This document shows positions 9,023 through 17,362 of a stretch of 43,498 nt of DNA, one piece after another. The notes under the pieces are model-generated. The model saw nothing but the letters and a program-made list of their open reading frames with translations, was not told the DNA's origin and did not search any database. Within the stretch, counting starts at the first letter, position 1. Every line of letters starts with the position of its first letter. The position numbers were made by a program, and so were the translations under genes. The DNA is taken from the NCBI GenBank assembly GCA_027306605.1, contig DAHUZK010000083.1, positions 1 through 43,498 of the forward strand, read 5' to 3'. This stretch comes from Acidimicrobiaceae bacterium (GTDB lineage Bacteria; Actinomycetota; Acidimicrobiia; Acidimicrobiales; RAAP-2).

Positions 9023-9437
9023 ACCTTCCGGCCCTTCAGGCCGAGAACAGAGTTGATGAAAAGTTGACAGGGTTGCGGCCGGCGCTGCCGATCGCCCCTC
9101 GTCCGACAGCTCGACGATGCGGGGCCCGGACTTCGGGCTGACCCGGGCAGTCCATGCCTGTCCCCGGGGCTTCCAATGGGCGTCGTGACGCGGGGGTGGT
9201 GGCGTCGACCCCGGTCGGCCCAGCCGAGACCCCTCAAGGGGGAGCACTCGGCGTCCGACCAGGGTTCAAGGGATGTGAACGGGCTGCGCCCGGATGAGGA
9301 CGGTCGCAACGAGGCGAATGCGGCCGGCTCGCTTGGAGAGGGTGAGATTGGCGAAGCGACGATTTGGCGATGGTGCGCACACGGAAGGGGAACACGGTCC
9401 CTTTCCGTCTCTCGGCGCGCGCCGGTACCTCGATCGC
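9023..9437. other. Intergenic region upstream of the pilin-like operon
   Basis: About 415 bases. A short stem (CGGCC/GGCCG) just after the xthA stop may act as a terminator. TTGACA at 9064-9069 is an exact -35 consensus, but no TANNNT box lies 17 nt downstream. An imperfect GC hairpin (CCCGGGCAG paired with CTGTCCCCGGG, about 9140-9168) could sit in the 5' leader. The pilin reading frame stays open back to an ATG at 9294, but third-position GC over 9294-9437 falls to roughly 65%, unlike the gene body, so I treat that stretch as leader. I found no riboswitch match. Confidence 0.45.
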
Positions 9438-10955
9438 GTGCGACCCCGCCACGACGCTCGTTCGGACGAGGGTTTCACGCTCATAGAGCTGCTCATCGTG
9501 GTGGCGGTCATGCCGCTCGTCATCGGTGCCCTCACCGTGGGCATGCTCTCCGTCTTCTCCCTCAATACCAGCGTCACGGGCCGCCTGACCGACTCGACCG
9601 ACGCGCAACAGGTCTCCTTGGCGATGCAGAACGACGTGCAGAGCGCGACCTGTATCACCATGGACAGCTCACCGACCAGCGCCGGTCAGTGCCCGTCGGC
9701 CGGAACGTCCCAGCCGCAGATCGCTCCGTGCCTGCCGGCCGGAACGTCCCAGCGGCAGATCATGGCGGTCCTGCTCGGCAACGGCGACGAGGTCAGCTAC
9801 GCCGTCACCCAGTCGGCCACCGACAAGGGCGACAGCCTGTGGCGCTACGAGTGCCAGCCGGGCTCCACGACGCCGAGTGACACCACGGTCGTCGCGCACG
9901 ACGTGGCGAAGAACCTGGGGAACCAACCAGGCCAGGTCGACCCCTTCACCGTCACCTGCACTCCGACCGCCTCGGCCTGCGTCACGACGGCCGGAGTCGC
10001 CGCCTACCAGGTGGGCTGGGTCTCGACGGTCGGCATCACCAGCGTGACCTTCAAGGTGACGACGCCGGACACCTCGTACAGCTACCAGGTCACCGCGGTC
10101 CCGCTGGCCACGGCCAACACCGTGAACCCGTCCGTACCCGTGCAGGGAAAGACCAATTGCAACTTCGCCGTGGCATCTTCGGGCACCTACGCCCAGCAGC
10201 TGTGCTTCGTCGACTTCAGTCCCTGGAACACGCAGACCGCGGCCAGCTACACGTGCCAACCCGCCGGCGCCAACCAGCTCATGCTTCCGATGGCCCAGTC
10301 CATCGCCAACACGCCGTTCACCCTCGAGTTCTGCATGTACGTCAGCGGTTCGAATGGTCAGGGTCCGATCACCGGGAAGGGGTCGGCCCCGCCGGCCTGC
10401 GGCGTGGCCGGGCGGACCGGGTACAACGACATCGCCGCCGTCCCTCTGCCCACCTACGCCTGCCCGGGAAGCGATGGATCGGGCAGTGAGGCCTTCCTGG
10501 GCAACAACGGCTTCTACACGGGTGTCGGCGGTGATCCGGCCCTCTACGAGGTGAAGCCCGGTTCGACGGCGACCATCACGTTCGACAACATCCGACTCGT
10601 CAACTCGAACGACCAACCGGCGACCGGTTGGAAGCTGGTGACCGGGGACGCCGAGTCCACCGACCAGGGCGAGTCCATGACGTGGCAGTCGGACCAGCGG
10701 CTGGCCCTCCTGCCCAACAGCCCCGACTCGCCGATCGGCAACGCCTGCGACAGCATCGGCCAGTACGCCCCCCCGAACTACAACAGCGTCAACGGTCTGA
10801 CCGGCGTGAACACGACCCAGGTGACCTGTGCCAACTCTCCCAGCCTGAACCACACCGGGACGCCGATGCTCCAGGCGACCACGCCCAGCTCCTTGACGGT
10901 GACCATGGTGGGGGGTGGCCTCGAGGCCACGTTCCTCGGGGTGATCCTGCCGTGA
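9438..10955 (+). CDS. Prepilin-like protein, PilW-type minor pilin candidate
   Basis: The product (505 aa from GTG 9438) begins with a 12-residue leader and a class III signal: G12 followed by FTLIELLIVVAV, with the conserved Glu at +5 and a hydrophobic helix to about residue 40. Prepilin peptidase would cut after G12. The body is Thr/Ser/Gly-rich with many Cys residues, which fits an extracellular disulphide-bonded domain; no enzyme motif is seen. Size and place as first of three prepilin-like genes suggest a PilW-like minor pilin. The start is uncertain: the frame is open to ATG 9294, but codon use favours 9438. The stop overlaps the next GTG (GTGA at 10952). Confidence 0.8.
   Translation: MRPRHDARSDEGFTLIELLIVVAVMPLVIGALTVGMLSVFSLNTSVTGRLTDSTDAQQVSLAMQNDVQSATCITMDSSPTSAGQCPSAGTSQPQIAPCLPAGTSQRQIMAVLLGNGDEVSYAVTQSATDKGDSLWRYECQPGSTTPSDTTVVAHDVAKNLGNQPGQVDPFTVTCTPTASACVTTAGVAAYQVGWVSTVGITSVTFKVTTPDTSYSYQVTAVPLATANTVNPSVPVQGKTNCNFAVASSGTYAQQLCFVDFSPWNTQTAASYTCQPAGANQLMLPMAQSIANTPFTLEFCMYVSGSNGQGPITGKGSAPPACGVAGRTGYNDIAAVPLPTYACPGSDGSGSEAFLGNNGFYTGVGGDPALYEVKPGSTATITFDNIRLVNSNDQPATGWKLVTGDAESTDQGESMTWQSDQRLALLPNSPDSPIGNACDSIGQYAPPNYNSVNGLTGVNTTQVTCANSPSLNHTGTPMLQATTPSSLTVTMVGGGLEATFLGVILP
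9690..9761 (+). repeat. Imperfect 39-bp-period tandem duplication inside the PilW-like gene
   Basis: Two 33-bp copies, 9690-9722 and 9729-9761, differ at only a few positions. They encode CPSAGTSQPQI and CLPAGTSQRQI, so an extra Cys is introduced. The in-frame 13-codon period points to a recent slippage or duplication event that kept the frame. Confidence 0.85.
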
Positions 10956-13900
10956 CACGGGGCCGGGGCCGGGATCCCCTCTCCACGCAGGCTCGGTCCG
11001 GGACGATGCGGGACCGGCTCCGTCGCGGACGCGGTGACGCAGGCGACACCCTGATCGAGATCCTGATCAGCCTGACGGTTATCAGCTTCGCCGCCGTCGC
11101 CATCCTGCTGGCCTTCGCGACGTCGATCTCGGGGTCGGGCGTCCACCGCCAGACGGTGACCTTCGACACGCTGCTGCGCACCGCCTCCGCCGAGGCCACG
11201 GCGGCCTATCAGACCCTCCCGGCCAGTGCCTTCACGAACTGCTCCGCGGCCGACACCGTCAACAACGCGTCGTCACCTCCGACCTTCTCTCTTCCAGCCG
11301 GGTACTCGGCGACGATCGAGGACGTGCAGTACTGGAACGGCAGCACCTGGACGAACGCCCAGGCGCCGAGCCAGACGGTGAACGCGTGCCCCGCCCTCTC
11401 GACGCTGCAGGTCAGCACGGGACCGCAGCTGCTCACCATCCAGGTGACCTCCACCGGGAACGGGAAGACGGCGTCGACGACGACCGTGGCGAGCAACCCG
11501 ACCGCACCGGCGAGCACGCAGTCGACCTGCACGGGGCAGAAGGTGTTGCAGTGGGTGTCCCAGCCCGCCAACGGGCAAGCCGGACAGGCGTTGAGCCCGG
11601 TCCCGGAGGTGGCGATCGAAGACGCCTCGTCGGGCGCCATCTGCTCCACGGACGCCTCGTCCGTCCAGATCTCCATCGTTCCTGGCACCGGAACGGCCGG
11701 GGCTTCTCTCGGCAACTGCTCGCCGAGCCTCGGTCTCGGATCCACCACGTTCCTCAATTGCTCCATCGACACGCCGGGGAACGGCTACCAGCTCACCGCC
11801 AGCGACCCGACCGACAACCTGACGGTCCCGCAGCCCAGTGTGCCGTTCAACGTCGTGGCCGGCGTACCTGTCCGGCTGGTCTTCGCGACCTCGCCCAGCA
11901 ACGGGACCGGCGGCCTCGCCTTCCCGACCCAGCCGGTGGTCGACATCGAGGACTCGGCCGGCAACCTGGTCCAGGGAGACAGCACGGCCGTGACGCTCGC
12001 CATCGGGTCCAACCCGGGGAGCGGCACACTGGCCGGCTGCACCGACACGACGTCCAACGGCGTGGCCACGTTCAGTGGCTGCAACATCGACAAGGCCGGC
12101 TCGGGCTACACGCTGACAGCGACCGATGCCGCCGACAACCTGACCACGGCATCCGCGCCGAGCAATCCCTTCAACATCGCCGTGGGGCCGGCAGCCAAGC
12201 TGGCCTTCACGTCCTCGCCTGGGACGACGGTCGTCGGTGACCCCCTGTCCCCGCGCCCGGTGGTCGCCGTCGAAGACGCAGGTGGCAACGTGACCACTCA
12301 GAAGACCGGCGCCGTCTCGCTGGGCATCGGCTCCAACCCGGGTGGAGGCTCCTTGTCCGGGTGCAGCCAGGCCTCGAGCGGCGGGATCGTCACGTTCTCC
12401 GGGTGCAGCATCGACCGGGTCGGCAGCGGGTACACGCTCGTGGCGACGGACGGCTCGCTCTCCCAGGCCACGAGCGCACCCTTCGATGTGGCGACGGCCG
12501 CATTGACCTCGTTCTCGGTCACGCCGCAGACGACGACGCCGACCGCAGGGACGGCCTTCAAGGTCACCATCAAGGCGCTCGACCAGTCGGGATTCGTCTT
12601 CCCCAATTTCACCGGGACGCAGACGATCAACTTCAGCGGCCCGTCCAACGCGCCGAGCGGCACCGCACCCACGTACCCGGCAACGGTCAGCTTCAGCAAC
12701 GGCGTGGGCACCGCCTCGGTGACGCTCTTCGACGCCGAGTCGACCCAGCTGACGGTCTCCCAGGGTTCGGTGACGGGCACCTCGGGCACCATCACCGTCC
12801 TTCCCCGGAGCAGCGCGGCCTCCTTCACGGTCGTCAACCCGGGCATCCAGACGGCGGGGCGGCAGTTCAACGTGACGGTCGACGCCGTCGACCAGTACGG
12901 GAACACCGCCACCAGCTACGGCGGCAACAAGAGTGTGACCTTCAGCGGGCCGTCCAACGCGCCCGACGGGTCGGCACCGTCCTATCCCACAAGTCGGTCC
13001 GTGTCGTTCTCGAGCGGCCAGACCACCGTGCCGGTCACCCTGGTCGACGCTCAGACGACGGCCCTCGCCGTGAGCGACGGGTCGATCACGGGGCGGTCCA
13101 CGAGCTTCACCGTGAGCGACGCTGGTGCCGCGAGTCTCGCGGTCTCGAACCCCGGATCCCAGACCGCAGGTACTGCCTTCTCCGTCACGATCAAGGCCAC
13201 CGACCGCTACGGCAACGTCGCCAACACGTTCTCCGGACCGCAGCCCTTGCGGTTCACCGGTCCTTCCGACTCGCCCAACGGAACCGCGCCCCAGTATCCG
13301 TCCACCGTCACCTTCAGTGGCGGCACCGGCCAGGCCTCCATCACGCTGTACGCAGCCCAGACCACCACACTGACCGCGTCACAGGGCGCGGCCATCGGGT
13401 CCTCGCCGTCGTTCACGGTGAGCGGGACCGGTCAGCTCGCTTCGTTGGTCGTGACGGCTCCTGGCACGGTGACGGCCGGCACCTCGTTCGGCGTCGACCT
13501 CAGCGCCGGCGACCCGTACGGCAACACCATCACGAGCTACAGCGGATCGAAGGCAGTGACCTTCAGCGGGCCGTCCAACGCGCCGAACGGTCAGGCGCCC
13601 TCGTACCCGGCCAACGTGACCTTCGCTGCCGGCTCCGGCACGGCCACCGTGACGCTCTACGACGCCCAGGATGTGACCCTGTCCGCATCGCAAGGGGCCC
13701 TTTCGGGATCGGCCCCGCTGACGGTGTCGTCGGCTTCGGCCACCAAGCTCACCGTCGGGAACCCCGGGACCCAGACCGCAGGGACACCCTTCCCGGTGAC
13801 CGTCACCGTCTTCGACCAGTACGGCAACACGGCGACGGGCTACGCCGGTTCCAAGGCGCTCACCTTCAGCGGTCCCGCCTCCTCGCCCGGCGGTCGAGCA

Positions 13901-15028
13901 CCGACCTACCCCTCCTCCGTGGTCTTCTCCAACGGTGTGGCGAACCCGTCGATCACGCTCTACGACGCGTCCACGGCCACGACGCTGACGGTGGGGCAGG
14001 GCTCCTTGTCCGGCACGTCGAGCGTCTTCACGGTCGACCCGAGCGCCCCGAGTACCTTCAACATGTCGAACCCGTCGACCCAGTCCGTCGGGGGCCCGTT
14101 CACGGTCACCCTCACGGTGACGGATCTGTGGGGCAACGCCACCCCCGGATACGCGGGATCCAAGGTGGTCCACTTCGGCGGCCCGTCCGACGCGCCGAAC
14201 GGCCAGGCCCCGAGTTACCCGTCCAGCGTCACCTTCAGCAGCGGGACCGGCACGGCATCGATCACGCTCTACGACGCCCAATCGACGTTCATCACGGCCA
14301 CGGAGGGCCTGGTGACGGGTGCCACCAATTCCTTCAGTGTGAACCCGGGGAGTGCCGTGTCGCTCGACGTGTCGGCCCCGTCGTCCGCCAGCGCCGGGTC
14401 GGCTTTCGACGAGCAGCTCACGGCGGTCGACCGGTACGGAAACATCGCCACCGGGTACAGCGGCCAGAAGAGTGTCAGCTTCAGCGGTCCGGGGGCGGCG
14501 CCGAACGGGACGAGCCCGACCTACCCCAGCAGCGTCACGTTCTCCAACGGGTTCGGAACGGCCTCGATCACCCTGTTCGACGCGCAGGACACGACCCTGA
14601 CCGCCACCGCGAGCCCCCTCTCGGGCACCTCGGGGACCTTCACGGTCAGCGGTGGATCGTGGGCCAGCCTGAACGTGACCAACGTCTCGCAGCAACCGAC
14701 GCCTGCACTGACGTGCAGCGGGCCGGTCGGGACCCTGACGACCTGTTCGTCGACTGGTGAGCCGAGCAGCGCGCAGACCCTGACCGCGTCACTGCAACTC
14801 GTCGACGACTATGGCAACCCCACGACCAACACGACGGGCTGGTACATCACGGTGGCCGTCAGCCGATCCGGATACCGCACGACGTACATGCGCATCGCGC
14901 CCAACGAGTCCACCACGATGACGCAGTTCACCTTCACCCGCGGCGACGCCGGCGGTGGGAGCTCGACAGCGACCATGAACGCCAGGGTCTACTACTCGAC
15001 CCGCCTGACCATCACCCTGTCGACATGA
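10952..15028 (+). CDS. Giant PilV-like prepilin with ten Ig-like repeats
   Basis: GTG at 10952 (GTGA overlap with the preceding stop) gives 1358 aa; ATG 11006 is an alternative start. Residues 1-31 are a basic leader. G31 is followed by DTLIEILISLTVI, a prepilin-type signal with Glu at +5 and a membrane helix to about 60. About 61-190 are a pilin-like globular part. About 191-516 hold three type A repeats (about 105-110 aa) marked by VEDAGGN, a GSNPGSG-type turn and paired Cys. About 517-1234 hold seven type B repeats (about 102 aa) with DQYGN, FSGPSNAPNG, APSYP, ITLYDAQ and LSGTSGTFTV. The C-terminal ~120 aa differ and keep DDYGNP. Such Ig-like arrays are typical of adhesins and extended surface stalks. 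Usual PilV/GspI proteins are under 250 aa, so this is a strong enlargement. Assembly into a pilus is inferred. Confidence 0.85.
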   Translation: MTRGRGRDPLSTQARSGTMRDRLRRGRGDAGDTLIEILISLTVISFAAVAILLAFATSISGSGVHRQTVTFDTLLRTASAEATAAYQTLPASAFTNCSAADTVNNASSPPTFSLPAGYSATIEDVQYWNGSTWTNAQAPSQTVNACPALSTLQVSTGPQLLTIQVTSTGNGKTASTTTVASNPTAPASTQSTCTGQKVLQWVSQPANGQAGQALSPVPEVAIEDASSGAICSTDASSVQISIVPGTGTAGASLGNCSPSLGLGSTTFLNCSIDTPGNGYQLTASDPTDNLTVPQPSVPFNVVAGVPVRLVFATSPSNGTGGLAFPTQPVVDIEDSAGNLVQGDSTAVTLAIGSNPGSGTLAGCTDTTSNGVATFSGCNIDKAGSGYTLTATDAADNLTTASAPSNPFNIAVGPAAKLAFTSSPGTTVVGDPLSPRPVVAVEDAGGNVTTQKTGAVSLGIGSNPGGGSLSGCSQASSGGIVTFSGCSIDRVGSGYTLVATDGSLSQATSAPFDVATAALTSFSVTPQTTTPTAGTAFKVTIKALDQSGFVFPNFTGTQTINFSGPSNAPSGTAPTYPATVSFSNGVGTASVTLFDAESTQLTVSQGSVTGTSGTITVLPRSSAASFTVVNPGIQTAGRQFNVTVDAVDQYGNTATSYGGNKSVTFSGPSNAPDGSAPSYPTSRSVSFSSGQTTVPVTLVDAQTTALAVSDGSITGRSTSFTVSDAGAASLAVSNPGSQTAGTAFSVTIKATDRYGNVANTFSGPQPLRFTGPSDSPNGTAPQYPSTVTFSGGTGQASITLYAAQTTTLTASQGAAIGSSPSFTVSGTGQLASLVVTAPGTVTAGTSFGVDLSAGDPYGNTITSYSGSKAVTFSGPSNAPNGQAPSYPANVTFAAGSGTATVTLYDAQDVTLSASQGALSGSAPLTVSSASATKLTVGNPGTQTAGTPFPVTVTVFDQYGNTATGYAGSKALTFSGPASSPGGRAPTYPSSVVFSNGVANPSITLYDASTATTLTVGQGSLSGTSSVFTVDPSAPSTFNMSNPSTQSVGGPFTVTLTVTDLWGNATPGYAGSKVVHFGGPSDAPNGQAPSYPSSVTFSSGTGTASITLYDAQSTFITATEGLVTGATNSFSVNPGSAVSLDVSAPSSASAGSAFDEQLTAVDRYGNIATGYSGQKSVSFSGPGAAPNGTSPTYPSSVTFSNGFGTASITLFDAQDTTLTATASPLSGTSGTFTVSGGSWASLNVTNVSQQPTPALTCSGPVGTLTTCSSTGEPSSAQTLTASLQLVDDYGNPTTNTTGWYITVAVSRSGYRTTYMRIAPNESTTMTQFTFTRGDAGGGSSTATMNARVYYSTRLTITLST
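11524..12498 (+). repeat. Three type A Ig-like coding repeats (about 325 bp each)
   Basis: Copies start near 11524, 11863 and 12190. Each encodes a segment with a VxDIEDSAGN-type strand, a GSNPGSGTL turn, two Cys around the middle (for example GCTDTTSNGVATFSGC) and a GSGYTLTATD ending. The paired Cys suggests one disulphide per domain. The copies have clearly diverged. Confidence 0.8.
12502..14655 (+). repeat. Seven type B Ig-like coding repeats (about 306 bp each)
   Basis: Copies begin near 12502, 12816, 13128, 13435, 13738, 14045 and 14350. Each encodes TAGTxFxVTxxAxDQYGN, then FSGPSNAPNG, APSYPSSVTFSxG, ASITLYDAQ and a closing SGTSxxFTV. They lack the Cys pair of type A. A 29-bp stretch is identical in copy 2 (12935-12963) and copy 4 (13556-13584), which indicates recent exchange or expansion among copies. 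Confidence 0.88.
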
Positions 15029-16635
15029 CGATCCGGAAGAGGCGAGCAGACATGATGCCGAATGGAGAACAGGGGAAGAGGCGGCGCGACGCCACGGACG
15101 GACCGCGCCCGCGGCGCCGTCGCGACGACGCCGGCGCGACGCTCCTGTTGGCCCTGCTGTTCTTGGGCGCCATCGGGACCATCGTGGGCGCGATCGCCTC
15201 GTGGACCTCGAACGACCTGAGCAACACCCTGGTCTTCCAGCAGCAGGCCAACGTGCAGTCCGCGCTCTCGATGGCCACGAACGTCGCCATCCAGAGCATC
15301 CGCTACACCCCGCTGATCGGTGCGGGCCAGACGCTGAACGCAAGCCCGCCTTCGGCGTGTTTCGGCACCCAGAGCACGTCGGAAGTGGCATGGACGAATC
15401 CCCGGAACGGCGACGTCACGTGGGTGGACGTCTGGTGCTCGACGTTGTGGGACCCGACGAGCGCTCAGACGCGTACGGTCACGGTTTCGGCCTGCCTGAA
15501 CGACAACGGCGCGGACACCGCGGTGAACTGCGGCAAGGCTCCGGGGTTGCAGACCCAGGTCGTCTTCGACGACTACTCGGCCGCCAATCCCACACAGAGC
15601 CTTGCGCCGTGCAAGCCGCCACCGACGGGCACCTGCGGCAGCGGCATGACGATCAACAGCTCGTTGCGCGGACTCCCCGCGCCCGACGTGACAGGCCTGT
15701 CGAGCACCGCGGGACCGGTCACAGGCGGGGGGACCTTGACGGTCTCCGGGGACAACTTCGCGCTCACCGGCACCAAGGTGTACTTCTTGTTGAAGCCGAG
15801 CTCGAGCTCGAGCTCGCAGAACCTGGTTCTCCAGGGCACGTCGGTCGACGTCACCTCGGCGCAGGCGCTGCAGGTGAAGATCCCGGCCGCCACCACGACC
15901 GGTACCTACAACGTGGTGGTCAGCAGCTCGAGCGGGACCAGCCCGACCGGCCCACAGACGCAGTACGTCTACAACCCGGTGGTACCGGTGGTCTCGAGCG
16001 CGACCACGACCGTGACGACGGCAACCGGGGGCCCGACCGGCTCCGCAGCCGGTGGGACCACGGTGACGATCACCGGGAGCGGCTTCTTGGACTCCACCTT
16101 CGGTGACCTGACGACCGTCGAGTTCGTCGACACGGCGACCGACACCGTCTACACCGCGCCGACCAACACCGTCTCATTGGTGACCGGAAGCGGCATCGCC
16201 CCGGGAACCGAGCTCACAGTGGCGACCCCCGCGGTCTCGACGACGGACACCACCTTCTGGGTCGTGGTGGTGACTGCGCCGGGTGGCTCCAGCGGCACGG
16301 CCAACGCGCCGGTCTTCACCTACCAGCCGCTCCTGCCGCTGGTGGCCAGCGCCGTGACGACCAGCGGTGGTGCGACCCAGGGCGGGTCGGGCACGCAGGT
16401 GACGCTCACCGGTGTGGGGTTCATCTCGGGGAACACGACGGTCCAGTTGGTGCCGACGTCCGGCGGCTTTAGGAACCAGACGTTGACCCTGACCAGCGTC
16501 TCGGTGAGCGGGTCGACGTCCCTGACGGCCACCTTGCCCTCAGGGGGCAGGGCGAACTCGACGTACTACGTCGTGGCGACGACACCGAGTGGAACGAGCG
16601 GTACGAACAGCGCCCCCGTCTTCACCTACACCTGA
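15025..16635 (+). CDS. PilX-like membrane-anchored protein with IPT/TIG repeats
   Basis: The ATG at 15025 overlaps the previous stop (ATGA); ATG 15052, behind a purine-rich stretch, is an alternative. The 536-aa product has a long basic N-terminus (to about residue 35), one hydrophobic helix (GATLLLALLFLGAIGTIVGAIASW, split here by description at about 36-60) and a pilin-like region with spaced Cys (to about 215). Three IPT/TIG-type Ig domains follow, at about 219-315, 317-433 and 434-536, each with a GGTxVTITGxGF-type strand. No Glu+5 prepilin motif is present, as is usual for PilX-like proteins. As third gene of the overlapping trio it fits the pilW-pilV-pilX order of minor-pilin operons. 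No assembly ATPase or prepilin peptidase gene is in the window. Confidence 0.82.
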   Translation: MTIRKRRADMMPNGEQGKRRRDATDGPRPRRRRDDAGATLLLALLFLGAIGTIVGAIASWTSNDLSNTLVFQQQANVQSALSMATNVAIQSIRYTPLIGAGQTLNASPPSACFGTQSTSEVAWTNPRNGDVTWVDVWCSTLWDPTSAQTRTVTVSACLNDNGADTAVNCGKAPGLQTQVVFDDYSAANPTQSLAPCKPPPTGTCGSGMTINSSLRGLPAPDVTGLSSTAGPVTGGGTLTVSGDNFALTGTKVYFLLKPSSSSSSQNLVLQGTSVDVTSAQALQVKIPAATTTGTYNVVVSSSSGTSPTGPQTQYVYNPVVPVVSSATTTVTTATGGPTGSAAGGTTVTITGSGFLDSTFGDLTTVEFVDTATDTVYTAPTNTVSLVTGSGIAPGTELTVATPAVSTTDTTFWVVVVTAPGGSSGTANAPVFTYQPLLPLVASAVTTSGGATQGGSGTQVTLTGVGFISGNTTVQLVPTSGGFRNQTLTLTSVSVSGSTSLTATLPSGGRANSTYYVVATTPSGTSGTNSAPVFTYT

Positions 16636-16636
16636 C

Positions 16637-16673
16637 CGGCCGGGCGCGCTCCGGTCAGCGTGCGGCCCGGCCG
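16637..16673 (+). terminator. GC-rich stem-loop after the pilin-like operon
   Basis: CGGCCGGGC (16637-16645) pairs perfectly with GCCCGGCCG (16665-16673) around a 19-nt loop, beginning 2 nt after the stop codon. There is no U-tract, as is common for actinobacterial terminators. Confidence 0.6.
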
Positions 16674-16939
16674 AAGAGTCGGGAGGACCGCTGCGCCAGG
16701 TGCCTCCGGGTCTCGCTGCCGTGGCGCGCCGTGGCGCGTCGGCGCGGTCGGGGGCTGCGGCGCTCCGGTGCGCCCCAGGGCCACTCGCTCGAGCGCGTGA
16801 GCCGGGTGCGGCTGATGCCGGCGGGGACCAGCCCCTCGCAGGGTGTGACTCGTGGAGCCCGGTCCAACCGGTGCAGGACGTGCGGACCGTGCGGAGCGTC
16901 CGTTCCGTGCCGACGGCAGCGGGGGTGCTTCATCTCCAT
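16655..16939 (-). CDS. Candidate small arginine-rich protein
   Basis: A 94-aa open frame that begins MEMKHPRCRRHG and ends SSRLFGRAAR. It belongs to no family I know and is rich in Arg, His and Pro. In its favour: GGGAGG sits 6 nt before the ATG (16947-16952), third codon positions are about 90% G/C, and the gene ends inside the loop of the terminator of the convergent pilin operon. Against it: overall composition is extreme, chance open frames are common at this GC, and no homologue is recognised. It could equally be part of a non-coding region. Confidence 0.33.
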   Translation of the reverse strand: MEMKHPRCRRHGTDAPHGPHVLHRLDRAPRVTPCEGLVPAGISRTRLTRSSEWPWGAPERRSPRPRRRATARHGSETRRHLAQRSSRLFGRAAR

Positions 16940-17059
16940 CGGGGGCCTCCCTGAGGGAACGTGGTGCAAATGGGGCTCGAGTGTCCGGCCGGGACACGGG
17001 CGGGCCGCAGCTGCCGCCGCCGGGCCGCCCACCCGGACCATGCTGCGGCCGCCCGTGCC

Positions 17060-17088
17060 GTCGCGACGCCGAAGAACGGCGTCGCGAC
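17060..17088. other. Perfect 11-bp stem, 7-nt loop hairpin
   Basis: GTCGCGACGCC (17060-17070) and GGCGTCGCGAC (17078-17088) are perfect inverted copies around GAAGAAC. It lies in the gene-poor stretch 16940-17362, where I otherwise see no convincing gene. It may be an RNA structure, a terminator for either strand or a protein-binding site. Confidence 0.65.
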
Positions 17089-17210
17089 CATGGCGACAGC
17101 GGGGAGGGCCCCACCAGGGAGGGCTCGGGCGCCCATCATCGCCCACCCGCCGTCGTCATGGAGTCCGTCATCCGGATGCCCCCTTCCGTGTCCTCGCACT
17201 CCGCCGACGC

Positions 17211-17317
17211 CTGGCCGTCGCCAAGAGCGGCAGTGCCAGTGCCGCTCGGCCAGACGCCGCCGTCCCGTGATCCGCCTGGCCGTCGCCAAGAGCGGCAGTG
17301 CCAGTGCCGCTCGGCCA
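17211..17317. repeat. Duplicated 42-bp hairpin element
   Basis: Two identical 42-bp copies, 17211-17252 and 17276-17317 (period 65), start CTGGCCGTCG and end GCTCGGCCA. Each contains GAGCGGCA/TGCCGCTC stems (17225-17232 with 17240-17247; 17290-17297 with 17305-17312) around a 7-nt loop, so each unit can fold alone. Form and intergenic position recall REP-like elements, or a double terminator for the leftward gene that ends at 17363. Confidence 0.85.
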
Positions 17318-17362
17318 ACCGGATCTCCACGGTTCCCGCCTGTTTCCCGTCGCTCTTCGCGC

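Noticed and set aside
9294..9437. Longer N-terminus of the PilW-like protein
   Set aside because: Third-position GC is only about 65% and the leader would be unusually long for a prepilin (60 residues).
12361..14760. 799-codon alternative plus frame inside the Ig-repeat gene
   Set aside because: It is the +1 shadow of the repeats; the real frame gives Ig-like strands and joins both neighbours by stop/start overlaps.
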